From contig WANT01000057.1 of assembly GCA_015521685.1 (NCBI GenBank), forward strand, positions 1 to 64,000: a stretch of DNA of 64,000 nucleotides, in the 5' to 3' direction. Position numbers and translations under genes: made by a program. The stretch's first letter is position 1; every line of letters starts with the position of its first letter. Below the pieces are notes generated by a model that was given only the letters and a program-made list of their open reading frames with translations, was not told the DNA's origin and ran no database searches. Below are positions 23,598-31,795 of the stretch, piece by piece. The DNA is from Aeropyrum sp. GTDB lineage: Archaea; Thermoproteota; Thermoprotei_A; Sulfolobales; Acidilobaceae.

Positions 23598-24989
23598 TCA
23601 CACTACTGTATAGGTTTTGGACCTTAGGTCGAAGAACGTATAGTCCTCCACCCTAGCCCTAACCCGCCTGCCTATAGCGTCGGGATCCAGTGGAAGCACT
23701 AGGGGTGTATAGTTGTCTAGCCTAGCTGTCATGCTCCCCTCCCTCCAGGACCTCTCAACAACCAAGGCGTCAACAACCTTCCCTAGATACTTCTCGTTAA
23801 TCTCTTCTCCAACCTCGGCCACCACCCTCGTCATAATCTTGCTCCTCTCCTTCTTCACAGGATCCGGGATCTGTGGCATCGAGGCAGCGGCTGTATGGGG
23901 TCTAAGGCTGTACTGGGCTAGATGAACTTTCTCAAACTTTAGCTCCTTCACTAGCTTGACAGTATTCCAGAAGGCCTCCCAACTCTCTCCCGGGTGACCA
24001 ACTATTATGTCCGTCGCTATCATCGCCTCAGGATACACGGCCTTGATCTTCCTATGCATAGCCTTGAACTCGGCTACTGTGTAGTTTCTCTTCATGATCT
24101 TGAGGACCTCGTCATCCCCGCTCTGGACTGGTAGGTGGAAGTACTTGTAGACCCTCTCATCCCTGTATACGTCCAGGAGGCTGTCGAGGAAGTCTATTGT
24201 CTGGTCAGGAGTCATCATGCCCACACGTATCCTGTAGTCGCCCTCGACCTTGTCCAATATCATAGCAACTAAGTCCGCAATAGTAGGCCTGCCCGGAAGA
24301 TCCACACCGTATACTGCTACATCGGTACCAGTTAGCCTGATCTCCCTAGCCCCCCTCTTTATGGCATCCTCGACCTTCTCCACTACAAGCCTGGGTGGAA
24401 AACTCTTCACCTGCCTCCTAGCCACCTTTGTAATGCAGAAGCTACAGTCCCCTAGGCAGCCCTCCTGAACCATTATGGTTACAGCCGCGTCCACGACTGG
24501 AGGCGGTGGCATGTAGCTTGTGTCCCGCCGTGCATCTAGGATAACGAGCCTGCCTCCAGCCTCCAACTCTCTAACTGCATCAACAACCCTATCAACAGCT
24601 TGAGGGGCTAGGAGGCTCGCGTCGGGAGCCAGCCTCGATACGAGGCCGGGCCTTGCTTTGACCAGACAGCCAGCAACTACCATTTTCTTCCCGGGAAGCT
24701 TCAGCCTGAGTTCCTCGATCCTCTCAGCTATCCTCTGCTCCGTGTCGAGCCTTACAGCACAAGTGTTGATGACTATCAGATCTGCCTCCTCAGCCCTCTC
24801 AGTCCTTGCATAGCCTTCGGACTCCAGCATCTCAGCCATAACTAGCGCGTCGAACTCCGAGAGGCTACAGCCGTATATCTCGAGGTAGTACCTTCTCTTA
24901 TGACCTCCATTAGCTGTGCTCTTAATGGCGGCCTTACTATTACCTCCGCAGCCTTCCCGCATAGACGCCCTCACCCTGCTCCCTCTCAA
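23598..24989 (-). CDS. tRNA threonylcarbamoyladenosine methylthiotransferase (archaeal MtaB/CDKAL1-like radical SAM)
   Basis: Adds a methylthio group to t6A at tRNA position 37 (ms2t6A). The 463-residue protein has the N-terminal UPF0004 domain with YLEIYGCSLSEFDA, INTCAVR and VVAGCLVKA supplying the auxiliary-cluster cysteines. It has the radical SAM motif MVQEGCLGDCSFCITKVARR (C-x3-C-x2-C), TGTDVAVYG, YFHLPVQSGDDEVLKIMKR and a C-terminal TRAM-like domain ending at FFDLRSKTYTVV. The longest start at 24989 adds about 30 Arg/Gly/Ser-rich residues before homology (KRRYYLEIYG). A later start is likely, and the reading upstream overlaps nothing. Divergent from the aIF2-beta gene. Confidence 0.9.
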   Translation of the reverse strand: MRGSRVRASMREGCGGNSKAAIKSTANGGHKRRYYLEIYGCSLSEFDALVMAEMLESEGYARTERAEEADLIVINTCAVRLDTEQRIAERIEELRLKLPGKKMVVAGCLVKARPGLVSRLAPDASLLAPQAVDRVVDAVRELEAGGRLVILDARRDTSYMPPPPVVDAAVTIMVQEGCLGDCSFCITKVARRQVKSFPPRLVVEKVEDAIKRGAREIRLTGTDVAVYGVDLPGRPTIADLVAMILDKVEGDYRIRVGMMTPDQTIDFLDSLLDVYRDERVYKYFHLPVQSGDDEVLKIMKRNYTVAEFKAMHRKIKAVYPEAMIATDIIVGHPGESWEAFWNTVKLVKELKFEKVHLAQYSLRPHTAAASMPQIPDPVKKERSKIMTRVVAEVGEEINEKYLGKVVDALVVERSWREGSMTARLDNYTPLVLPLDPDAIGRRVRARVEDYTFFDLRSKTYTVV

Positions 24990-25041
24990 TAACGTAGTTT
25001 GCAGGGGGTTTGGAAATGGATTCCCGTATTATAAGGCCTCG

Positions 25042-25521
25042 ATGGGGGATATAACGTTGAGGGTGGTGTCAAGGTTGCAGAGGGCTGTCGACGAGGAGGC
25101 CAAGCTGTTGATGGACTATGAGTACCTTCTCGAGAAGCTATACAAGAAGGTCCCGCCGAAGAGCGGCACTGCGGAGTATAAGATACCGGAGCCCCAGATA
25201 ATACGGATAGGCTCCCAAACCGTCATCAGAAACTTCAGAGATATTTCTAACGCTCTCAAGAGGGATCCCAAGCTAGTCGCCAGATATCTACAGAGAGAGC
25301 TCGCCACAGCTGCCAGCTACGAGGCCGACAGCGGCCAGCTCATACTAAATGTTAAAGTGTCTAGGAAGGTTGTTAACCAGTTCCTACAGCTATTCCTAAA
25401 ACAATACGTCCGCTGCCCCACATGCAACAGCATAGACACAAAGCTAATCCGAACTACTGGCAGGACCTACATTCTCAAGTGTGAGGCGTGCGGCGCAGAA
25501 CAGCCAGTCAAGCCGATCTAG
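25042..25521 (+). CDS. Translation initiation factor aIF2 beta subunit
   Basis: Subunit of the trimeric aIF2 that brings initiator tRNA to the ribosome. I use the ATG at 25042 (MGDITLRVV), giving 159 residues; upstream in-frame codons lack homology. The N-terminal helix region includes MDYEYLLEKLYKKVPPK, the alpha-beta core has RNFRDISNALKRDPKLVARYLQREL, and the C-terminal zinc ribbon has RCPTCNS and KCEACGAEQPVKPI. It is slightly longer at the N-terminus than the 140-residue Pyrococcus protein. Its last four bases overlap the convergent GNAT gene. A TATA-like stretch (TATTATAAGG) precedes the start closely. Confidence 0.95.
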   Translation: MGDITLRVVSRLQRAVDEEAKLLMDYEYLLEKLYKKVPPKSGTAEYKIPEPQIIRIGSQTVIRNFRDISNALKRDPKLVARYLQRELATAASYEADSGQLILNVKVSRKVVNQFLQLFLKQYVRCPTCNSIDTKLIRTTGRTYILKCEACGAEQPVKPI

Positions 25522-26399
25522 CCAGCCCATGGAAGCCTTGCATCCAGTATGTCATCCAGTCTCCTCTTCACCAAGACTACATAGCCCCTACCCACGCTAT
25601 CCCTAGTATAGTCGACGCCAACGAAACCCCTGGAGAGGAGTCTAGTTATCACAGTCCTCGTCGCCCTCCTCCACTCTGCCGCCGCTCCAATACCCACCTC
25701 CCTCCTCACCCTAACTATATCTCTGGGGAGAGCCACCAACGCTATATCAGAATCCACGGCCACCCTAGCCGAGCCAGGCTTCTCGCCCTCCCCACCATGG
25801 GCTAGAGCAATCTCACCGCCATACTCCCTTACCAGGACCTCAGCAGGCGGCGGCCGCAGCTTCCCCCTCACCTTCAGGTCGACTAGACGCGAGTCCAGCC
25901 ACCACTCCGCCTTCACTCTATCGCTCCCCAAACCCCTGTTGATCTCGTCCGTCATCTCACCGTAGTAGTTCACGTGGTACTCCCTGTACACGGCTCCCAG
26001 CTTTCCAAGATTGAACCTAGTGTTGAGGCTCTGAAGGGGGTCGAAGGTCCACTTCACTAGCCTTATACCCATGGCTAGGACCTCTTCTCTTTGCTTGAGC
26101 TTGAGGGCGAATCCCACACCCTTGTACTTGTGCCCCTCCTCTACGCCTGTAGCATGGCTATAGAAGTATCTATTCCTCTCTCCGCACACTACCCATCCGT
26201 AGCTTGCTCCTACCATCTTACCCTCGACGAACGCGCCTAGTACGAGGCCTCCGTGCTCGGACAACGCCCTCAGTATGTGGGGGGCGACCACCTCTCTATA
26301 GTCCCTGCTACCCCACGCCCTAGCATGCACCTCAACAGCCTCCTCTAGCTCCTCTGGCCTTACTAGCCTCCTAACAACGACCCCTGCCAGCCCGACCAC
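25518..26399 (-). CDS. Predicted GNAT-superfamily acetyltransferase (COG3375 type)
   Basis: A 293-residue protein with an N-terminal GNAT fold. EAVEVHARAWG, LVLGAFVEGKMVGASYGWV, YFYSHATGVEEGHKYKGVGFALKLKQREE (acetyl-CoA loop variant) and VKWTFDPLQSLNTRFNLGKLGAVYREYHVNYYG are the family's hallmark segments. The C-terminal half continues as a second alpha-beta domain (residues about 190-293). Members of this group sit near menaquinone genes in some bacteria, but the substrate is not established. The start is at 26399 (GTG GTC GGG) or a few codons later. It is convergent with the aIF2-beta gene and divergent from the radical SAM gene. Confidence 0.78.
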   Translation of the reverse strand: MVGLAGVVVRRLVRPEELEEAVEVHARAWGSRDYREVVAPHILRALSEHGGLVLGAFVEGKMVGASYGWVVCGERNRYFYSHATGVEEGHKYKGVGFALKLKQREEVLAMGIRLVKWTFDPLQSLNTRFNLGKLGAVYREYHVNYYGEMTDEINRGLGSDRVKAEWWLDSRLVDLKVRGKLRPPPAEVLVREYGGEIALAHGGEGEKPGSARVAVDSDIALVALPRDIVRVRREVGIGAAAEWRRATRTVITRLLSRGFVGVDYTRDSVGRGYVVLVKRRLDDILDARLPWAG

Positions 26400-26558
26400 A
26401 CCCCTACCAATGTATGTAGGGCCTGCCTCAGAGGGGCTCTAAAGTCATCCCGCCCAGCAGCACATGGTCTCTAGTCAACGCCCTCCTCACCAGCAGGCCC
26501 AACCTATATTGAGTTTGGCATGTTTAGGCTTTAGCATACGCGAATCAAAAATATAAAT

Positions 26559-27722
26559 ATGGGGTGGGCCATGCCTGTTTGGGCTTCCAGCGAGTGGTAT
26601 GTTGTCAGGCCAGACGCAATTTACGTATGGAGAAGGTATCCCCAGCTAGAGGAGAAGCTCGGCTGGTATCTCAGGGTCATGAGGGGCGAGGCTCCACCAA
26701 AGTTTAGGATCGTTCGCGCCTTCGAGGCCGGCCTGGACCGGGCTGAGGACCTCGAGAGCGTATCTATAGACGAGTTATGGAGGCTCCACAATAGGGTATC
26801 GCTGGAGTTTAGGAGGGAATTTCGACGCTTGAGGGAGGGGGAAGTCTGGGAGGACCCTCTCACCGACGCTAAGCCAAGCCTCCTCGACCTGAAGATAGAG
26901 CTTGTCAAGCGGTTGACCAGCCCATGCGTGCTTTGTGAGAGGAGGTGCGGGGTTGAGAGGGCTAAGGGAAGGAGGGGTGCTTGCAGGCTGGCTTGGGATG
27001 TCTATATACACAGCGCGTTCCTCCACCTCGGGGAGGAGGCGCCTTTAGTCCCTAGCGGGACAATATTCTACGGCGGATGCAACTATACCTGCGTCTTCTG
27101 CCAGAACTGGGACGTAAGCCAGTGGAAGGCGTCGCAGGCGATGAAGGTAACACCAAAGATGCTGGCGGAGATACAGGACTCCCTGGCGCTGGAGGGCGCT
27201 AGAAACATAAACCATGTAGGCGGCGACCCAGTCCCCAGCCTACACTATATTGTCGAGAGCATGAAATACGCTAGCCACTCTAAGCCCCAGCTCTGGAACA
27301 GCAACATGTATATGACGCTAGAGGCGCTCGAGATACTGGTGGACTTGATTGACATATGGCTACCAGACCTGAAGTTCGGGAATGACAAGTGCTCTATGAG
27401 ACTCGCAGCAGTACCTAGATACTGGGAGGCTACCACAAGGAACATAAGGATAGCCGCCGAGCACGGAGACATGATCGTAAGACACCTTGTCATGCCAGGC
27501 CACCTGGAGTGCTGCACCAAACCAGTGCTCCGCTGGATCGCCGAGAATCTTGGAGATGGGGTCTTGGTGAACGTGATGGACCAGTACCACCCAGATAACC
27601 TAGTGGTTAGAATGCCGCATAAGTGGCCAGAGATAGCTAGAAGGCCGAGTAGGGAGGAGATTGAGGAGGCCTGGAGATATGCGTCAGAGCTGGGGTTAGA
27701 CTGGGAGCCCGTTACCAGGTGA
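26559..27722 (+). CDS. Radical SAM protein, PflA/PflX-like (COG1313 type)
   Basis: Uncharacterised radical SAM enzyme of 387 residues. A cysteine cluster CVLCERRCG...GACRL (residues about 126-147) precedes the SAM motif GGCNYTCVFCQNWDVS (C-x3-C-x2-C, about residues 172-187). Downstream lie HVGGDPVPSLHYIVESM, LWNSNMYMTLEALEIL, DIWLPDLKFGNDKC, VRHLVMPGHLECC and a C-terminal MDQYHPDN, all typical of PflX-like proteins. The first 110 residues are an extra charged helical region. The ATG at 26559 directly follows a TATA-rich run; the ATG at 26571 with GGGGTGGG before it may be the true start. The substrate is unknown. Confidence 0.82.
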   Translation: MGWAMPVWASSEWYVVRPDAIYVWRRYPQLEEKLGWYLRVMRGEAPPKFRIVRAFEAGLDRAEDLESVSIDELWRLHNRVSLEFRREFRRLREGEVWEDPLTDAKPSLLDLKIELVKRLTSPCVLCERRCGVERAKGRRGACRLAWDVYIHSAFLHLGEEAPLVPSGTIFYGGCNYTCVFCQNWDVSQWKASQAMKVTPKMLAEIQDSLALEGARNINHVGGDPVPSLHYIVESMKYASHSKPQLWNSNMYMTLEALEILVDLIDIWLPDLKFGNDKCSMRLAAVPRYWEATTRNIRIAAEHGDMIVRHLVMPGHLECCTKPVLRWIAENLGDGVLVNVMDQYHPDNLVVRMPHKWPEIARRPSREEIEEAWRYASELGLDWEPVTR

Positions 27723-27901
27723 TACTCAGATTAAGCCCTTAACACTTATAGTTCGAGCCAGTGTTTTTACGAGCGGGTTATTTTATAACGCGTTACTTAC
27801 CAGCTCGCCAAAGGCCTGGGTCTTCGGGTGATGTTCACATTATGTGAGTCCTGCTAATTAAGCCAGATTATGCATAGTATAATCTATACGGGGCTTTAGA
27901 G

Positions 27902-28219
27902 ATGTACGAGGCTTTTATTCTCAATGCGGCCCTCCTAGACGGGGCCGTTAATGGTCAGAATGGTAGTGAGTGGTGTCCGTGTATGATGGGGTTTGGTGGG
28001 TTCATGGGAGGATTCTTCGGCCTCATATGGATGCTCTTGTGGATAGTCATAATAGTAGCTATAATATATGCTATAATCGTGTTCGTGAGGAACCTCTCCG
28101 CACCTAGAGGGGGAGCGGAGCCCAGGCAGGAGGACCTGAGCTACGAGCTCAGATCCCTTAAGAGAGAGTTGGAGGAGTTGAGGCGAAAGCTAGACGAGAA
28201 GGGCGAGAGGGAGAGATAG
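27902..28219 (+). CDS. Small membrane protein with C-terminal coiled coil
   Basis: The 105-residue product is not a recognised family. An N-terminal 35 residues contain CPCMM and a Gly/Phe/Met-rich patch. One strong membrane helix follows (about residues 40-62: GLIWMLLWIVIIVAIIYAII), then a basic stop-transfer and a charged heptad region (DLSYELRSLKRELEELRRKLDEK) that should form a coiled coil. The layout resembles short bacterial SHOCT or phage-shock-like membrane anchors, but this is only architecture. ATG at 27902. It stands alone with AT-rich flanks that carry TATA-like elements, so it is probably monocistronic. Topology and partner are unknown. Confidence 0.68.
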   Translation: MYEAFILNAALLDGAVNGQNGSEWCPCMMGFGGFMGGFFGLIWMLLWIVIIVAIIYAIIVFVRNLSAPRGGAEPRQEDLSYELRSLKRELEELRRKLDEKGERER

Positions 28220-28360
28220 AGTCTACCCTAATTTACCTAGATCCAAGGGACTCGCAGTGTGTAGCTATACAATTTTTAGAGCCGGTCTAAACACTCTTTT
28301 TCCACCAGATTACTAGGTTCTAAGGGAATATTACTTAGGAGGCGTGACGTTAATTCCCTT

Positions 28361-28366
28361 GGTGAT
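28361..28366 (+). promoter_or_regulatory. Ribosome binding site that decides a CTG start for triosephosphate isomerase
   Basis: GGTGAT is fully complementary to the archaeal 16S 3' tail and lies 5 bases before CTG at 28372. Spacing to the nearest ordinary start (GTG at 28390) would be 23 bases, too far. The TGA inside this motif is in frame, so the protein cannot begin farther upstream. Confidence 0.6.
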
Positions 28367-28371
28367 CTGCT

Positions 28372-29043
28372 CTGAAACCTATCCTCGCAGTGAATATGAA
28401 AGCCTATAAAAACGCCTTTGGAGAGGGCTCCCTAGAAATAGCCAGAGCTGCCGTGAGTGTTTCTTCCCAGGTTGATGTCCGTATCATCTTGGTAGCCCCT
28501 GCCCTCAGCGCTGCTAAAGTTAATAGCGTGTATCCTGACGTCTACCTCCAGCACGCCGATCCCCTCGGCTTTGGAGCCTATACAGGCTTCATCCCAGTGG
28601 AGGCTGCCAGCATTGAGGGCCTCAAGGGTGTTATGGCTAACCATAGCGAGCACAAGCTTGTATATAGGGATGTCTCGCGCATTGTGGCGATGGCGGTCGG
28701 TGCTGGGCTTGAGACATTACTCTGCGCGGACACTCCTGGTGAGGCCGCTGGGTTAGCGTACCTATCTCCCACTATGATAGCGGTTGAGCCCCCAGAGCTC
28801 ATTGGGACGGGTATCCCGGTTTCGAAGGCTAGGCCAGAGGTTATATCGAAGGCTGTGGAAGCCGTTGCTAGCGTAAGCAATAAAATACCGGTGCTGGCGG
28901 GGGCTGGAATTACTAGTGGTGAAGACGCAGCCAGGTCCATAGAGTTGGGTGCTCGAGGCGTCCTCGTCGCGAGCGCGGTAATGAAGGCTGACAGCCCTCG
29001 GGATAAGCTACTCGAGCTTGCCGAGGGCTTAACTAGAAGATAG
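28372..29043 (+). CDS. tpiA: Triosephosphate isomerase, probable CTG start (223 aa)
   Basis: Interconverts dihydroxyacetone phosphate and glyceraldehyde-3-phosphate. Archaeal TIMs begin with a strand of the type K-P-x-x-A-V-N-x-K; here it reads [12 protein letters not shown]. That strand starts at CTG 28372, after an in-frame TGA at 28363, and carries the substrate-binding Asn and Lys. A start at GTG 28390 would cut this strand in half (leaving MNMKAY, 217 aa). From CTG the length is 223, normal for archaeal tetrameric TIM. Other features are GAYTGFIP, the catalytic His in MANHSEHK, the catalytic Glu in [12 protein letters not shown] and [14 protein letters not shown], with the phosphate loop GVLVASAV. 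Monocistronic, 54 bases before the ECF transporter. Confidence 0.92.
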   Translation: MKPILAVNMKAYKNAFGEGSLEIARAAVSVSSQVDVRIILVAPALSAAKVNSVYPDVYLQHADPLGFGAYTGFIPVEAASIEGLKGVMANHSEHKLVYRDVSRIVAMAVGAGLETLLCADTPGEAAGLAYLSPTMIAVEPPELIGTGIPVSKARPEVISKAVEAVASVSNKIPVLAGAGITSGEDAARSIELGARGVLVASAVMKADSPRDKLLELAEGLTRR

Positions 29044-29096
29044 TCGTTACCACTGCTAAGGATAAATACTCTGCATACGAGTAAAAAGATTACATC

Positions 29097-29885
29097 ATGG
29101 AACCCCGCTTGGCCCAGGAGGTGCAGGGTGTGAGGCCTGCCAGCATAGTGGAGGCCGCCGTCTACACGGCAATAACCTTCACGGCAACAGTCCTCCTCGC
29201 GGTGAGTACCCCCGCCACTGGAGGGTACTTCAACCTTGGAGAAGCCGCCATATACGCCATAGCAGTGCTCGCCTCAACCCCCCTAGTAGCAGCGGTTGCT
29301 GCCGGGCTAGGTCCAGCTATAGCTGATATTGTTCTAGGTTACGGCTACTTCGCTCCCGCCACTCTCGTGATAAAGTTTGCTGAGGGATTCATAGTCGCAT
29401 ACCTAGTCGGGAAGATAAGAGAAGGGTCCCTCCCGCAGTGGGCCCCTCTTGGGAGCGCTGCCCTCTCGATAGCCATGGCTTTAATCTTAATTATAGGATT
29501 AGGGGGCCTGGGGGGTGAGGCCGGAGTAAACGTGTACTGGACTGAGGCTAGGCTTCTAGGAGTCACCCTACCATTGCCTACACTAGAGCTCGCCCTTCCA
29601 CCAATTGTGTGGTGGATTGTAGCCCTTGGGGTCGTGGCGGTAGGCCTCCTCCCGCTCGTAGCCAGAGGTGAAAAGCCCTTAGTTGCGGCTATGGCTACCG
29701 GTGGCGTTGTTATGATTACCGGCTACTTCCTATACGAGTTCTTCATCAGCAACCCGATAATCCTGGGCCGCGACCCCCTGGGGGCAATATTCGAGATCCC
29801 GGTTAACGTGGGCCAGGTGGCTGCTGGCATCCTCTTATCATACCCAGTGGTGCGCTTTGTTGAGAAGGCCCGGGGCCACCGCTAG
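29097..29885 (+). CDS. ECF transporter substrate-binding (S) component-like membrane protein
   Basis: A 262-residue integral membrane protein with about six to eight helices: AAVYTAITFTATVLLAVS, AIYAIAVLASTPLVAAVAAG, ALSIAMALILIIGLGGL, WWIVALGVVAVGLLPLV, and a C-terminal pair ending at VRFVEKARGHR. The GYFNLGEAAIYAIA and GLGPAIADIVLGYGYFAPATLVIKFAEG stretches match the loop-and-helix pattern of S components of the COG4720 type. Its end overlaps the double ATPase by 29 bases and the T component follows, so the three make a complete group-I-like ECF uptake system for a vitamin or related micronutrient. The ligand cannot be read from sequence. ATG at 29097 after a TATA-like stretch. Confidence 0.75.
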   Translation: MEPRLAQEVQGVRPASIVEAAVYTAITFTATVLLAVSTPATGGYFNLGEAAIYAIAVLASTPLVAAVAAGLGPAIADIVLGYGYFAPATLVIKFAEGFIVAYLVGKIREGSLPQWAPLGSAALSIAMALILIIGLGGLGGEAGVNVYWTEARLLGVTLPLPTLELALPPIVWWIVALGVVAVGLLPLVARGEKPLVAAMATGGVVMITGYFLYEFFISNPIILGRDPLGAIFEIPVNVGQVAAGILLSYPVVRFVEKARGHR

Positions 29886-31083
29886 GGGCGTCATTGTTAC
29901 GGCTGGAGGTAGAAACATAGTCCGCGTCGAGGACTTCCATGTTGAGGGAGGCGAGCTAGTAGCAGTCATAGGGCCGAGCGGGACAGGCAAGACCACATTC
30001 CTCCGAGCCCTATCGAGAATACGTAGAAGAGGTATCCGTGTTTCGGGAAGCATTACTGTTGAGGGCTCTGTAACCATTATACCTCAAGAGCCTTGGTACG
30101 GAGTTTCCTCTCCCTACGTTGCTACAGAACTCTCCTTCTCGGGGCTGAGGATTGAGGAGCTGACCTCTCTACTCAGAGAGCTGGAGCTCGAAGGGAAGGA
30201 GTTTAAGGCCACTACTTCTCTAAGCGCGGGAGAGGCCATGAGGCTGGCCATAGCTTCAGCTATGGCCAGCGGCTCTGAGGTCCTGCTAGTAGACGAGTTC
30301 TCCAGCTATCTGGATAGCGAGAGTAGAGATGCCTCAATAGAGCTACTCAGGAGGGAGGCCGATTCCGGGAAGGCGGTAGTCGTCGTGGACCATAGCCCAT
30401 GGATAGTGGACTACGCCGACAGAGTCTATGTTAGCATTGGATCAACGATAAGGGAGTACAGCGCTAAGGATGTGATGGAGGCTTACAGAGACGTCTATAA
30501 ACTGTTGGAAGAGCTAGCCCCGCCCAAACCTCTGGATGATATTGTGTTAGAGGCTAGGGACCTGAAATACCGTTATCCAGACTCACAGGAGATCCTCAAG
30601 GGCGTAGATGTAGAGTTAGCGAAGGGGAGCATAGCAGTGGTCAGGGGTAGGTCCGGGTCAGGGAAGTCAACTCTGTTGAAGGTTCTAGCAGGAGTGTACA
30701 AGCCCAGCGGCGGGAAGCTCTCCTGCATGTGCAAACGGCTACTTGTCCCCGAAAACCCGCTGTTCTTCCTCAGCGAGCCAACGGTAGCCGAGGAGCTTGG
30801 AGGCGACAAGGCTCTGGCCAGCATGGTTGGCCTCGAGAAGGCATTCAGCAACCCCATAGGCGTTATAAGCTCGGGTGAGAGGAGGAGGCTCGCACTCGCA
30901 TCAGCCTTCAAGAGGGGCGGGGAGGTTATTCTCGTTGACGAGCCCACCGTGGGCTTGGATCCCTGGAGCGCTGCTAAAATCCTGCGTCTTTTGGTCGAGC
31001 TGGCATTGTCAGGTGTAGGTATAGTTGTGGCTAGCCATTCTGAGGTCCTCGCTAGGATCGCTAATAGAGTCATAGAAATGTGA
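29857..31083 (+). CDS. ECF transporter energising ATPase, two ABC domains fused
   Basis: The 408-residue protein carries two ABC domains, so a single chain replaces EcfA1 and EcfA2. Domain 1 has Walker A GPSGTGKT (about residues 43-50), a signature-like SLSAGEAMRLAIASAMA, and Walker B VLLVDEFSSYLD. Domain 2 (from residue about 230) has DLKYRYPDSQEILKGVDVELAKG, Walker A GRSGSGKS, signature ISSGERRRLALA and VILVDEPTVGLDPWS. Domain 1's signature has lost the canonical L-S-G-G-Q form (LSAGE), and domain 2 reads SSGE, as ECF ATPases often do. The start is TTG at 29857 within the S-component gene, indicating coupling. The adjacent T-component gene completes the unit. Confidence 0.85.
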   Translation: MLRRPGATARGVIVTAGGRNIVRVEDFHVEGGELVAVIGPSGTGKTTFLRALSRIRRRGIRVSGSITVEGSVTIIPQEPWYGVSSPYVATELSFSGLRIEELTSLLRELELEGKEFKATTSLSAGEAMRLAIASAMASGSEVLLVDEFSSYLDSESRDASIELLRREADSGKAVVVVDHSPWIVDYADRVYVSIGSTIREYSAKDVMEAYRDVYKLLEELAPPKPLDDIVLEARDLKYRYPDSQEILKGVDVELAKGSIAVVRGRSGSGKSTLLKVLAGVYKPSGGKLSCMCKRLLVPENPLFFLSEPTVAEELGGDKALASMVGLEKAFSNPIGVISSGERRRLALASAFKRGGEVILVDEPTVGLDPWSAAKILRLLVELALSGVGIVVASHSEVLARIANRVIEM

Positions 31084-31096
31084 AGGTGACAGGAGG

Positions 31097-31795
31097 TTGC
31101 TAGAGAGGATTCTACTAGTTGTGGTGAGGGCTCTATTCCTTCACGACCTGAGGATGCTGAGGATGGGTAGCCTAGCACTCACACTACCCCACACGGCCCT
31201 AGTGTACCTCACCCTATCACAGCCTAGCATATCTCTGGTCATGATACTCGTCCAGCACTCTACCTACATAATCTCTGGCATGACAGGCCTAGTTCTCTAC
31301 TCCAGCGTGCTAGCCTCGATACCTGCATCCTGGATGGCGTTCACCCAAGCGCTACTCGACGCGGCTTCAGGCGGGCCCGGGAGCCCAGCGAGGTACGTAG
31401 AGATATGGGCTAGGTCTTACGCTGCAAGCTCCGCCATCCTATACCTAGTCCACACCCTCAACCCTAGCGAGATTTCCTACACTCTATGGCGGTTGACCCA
31501 GTCCTGCTCAACAGCCCTCTCTCCACTACTCATCTATAGAGCCATATCCGGCCTGCTGTCAGAGGCGTTCGAGACAATCACCACTCACAGGCTCAAAGGA
31601 GTACCCCCGTGGAGGACCCTGGCAATACTAATCTTCAGGAGTGCAGAGGTGTCTGAGATGATGGAGGAGGGGTCCTACTCCCACATCTCTAGGTGTAGGC
31701 CTAGACCCCTATATAGCGCTCGAGGTCTCGCTCTCCAAGCCCTTATACTGGCTATCGACGCCGTCCTCTTCATCGCCAGCCAGCATCTCTATTAG
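31097..31795 (+). CDS. ECF transporter T component-like transmembrane protein
   Basis: A 232-residue membrane protein with five or six helices. It includes LALTLPHTALVYLTL, LVLYSSVLASIPASWMAF and ILYLVHTLNPSEISYTLWRLT, with a long cytoplasmic loop (residues about 160-205) holding FRSAEVSEMMEEGSYSH. This loop position corresponds to the coupling helices with A-R-x motifs of EcfT. The match is weaker than for the other two subunits, and the assignment rests on topology plus gene order. The TTG at 31097 abuts AGGAGG, so a start a few codons later (GTG) may be used. The final 87 bases are antisense to the end of the gene on the other strand. Confidence 0.68.
   Translation: MLERILLVVVRALFLHDLRMLRMGSLALTLPHTALVYLTLSQPSISLVMILVQHSTYIISGMTGLVLYSSVLASIPASWMAFTQALLDAASGGPGSPARYVEIWARSYAASSAILYLVHTLNPSEISYTLWRLTQSCSTALSPLLIYRAISGLLSEAFETITTHRLKGVPPWRTLAILIFRSAEVSEMMEEGSYSHISRCRPRPLYSARGLALQALILAIDAVLFIASQHLY

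Noticed and set aside
28344-28372. GTG after GGAGG as a start of triosephosphate isomerase or a leader peptide
   Set aside because: The GTG at 28344 touches the GGAGG with almost no spacing and is in another frame. It reads 17 codons to a stop without resemblance to TIM.
28390-28395. GTG 28390 as the ordinary start of triosephosphate isomerase
   Set aside because: It deletes most of the first beta-strand and lies 23 bases from the GGTGAT site.
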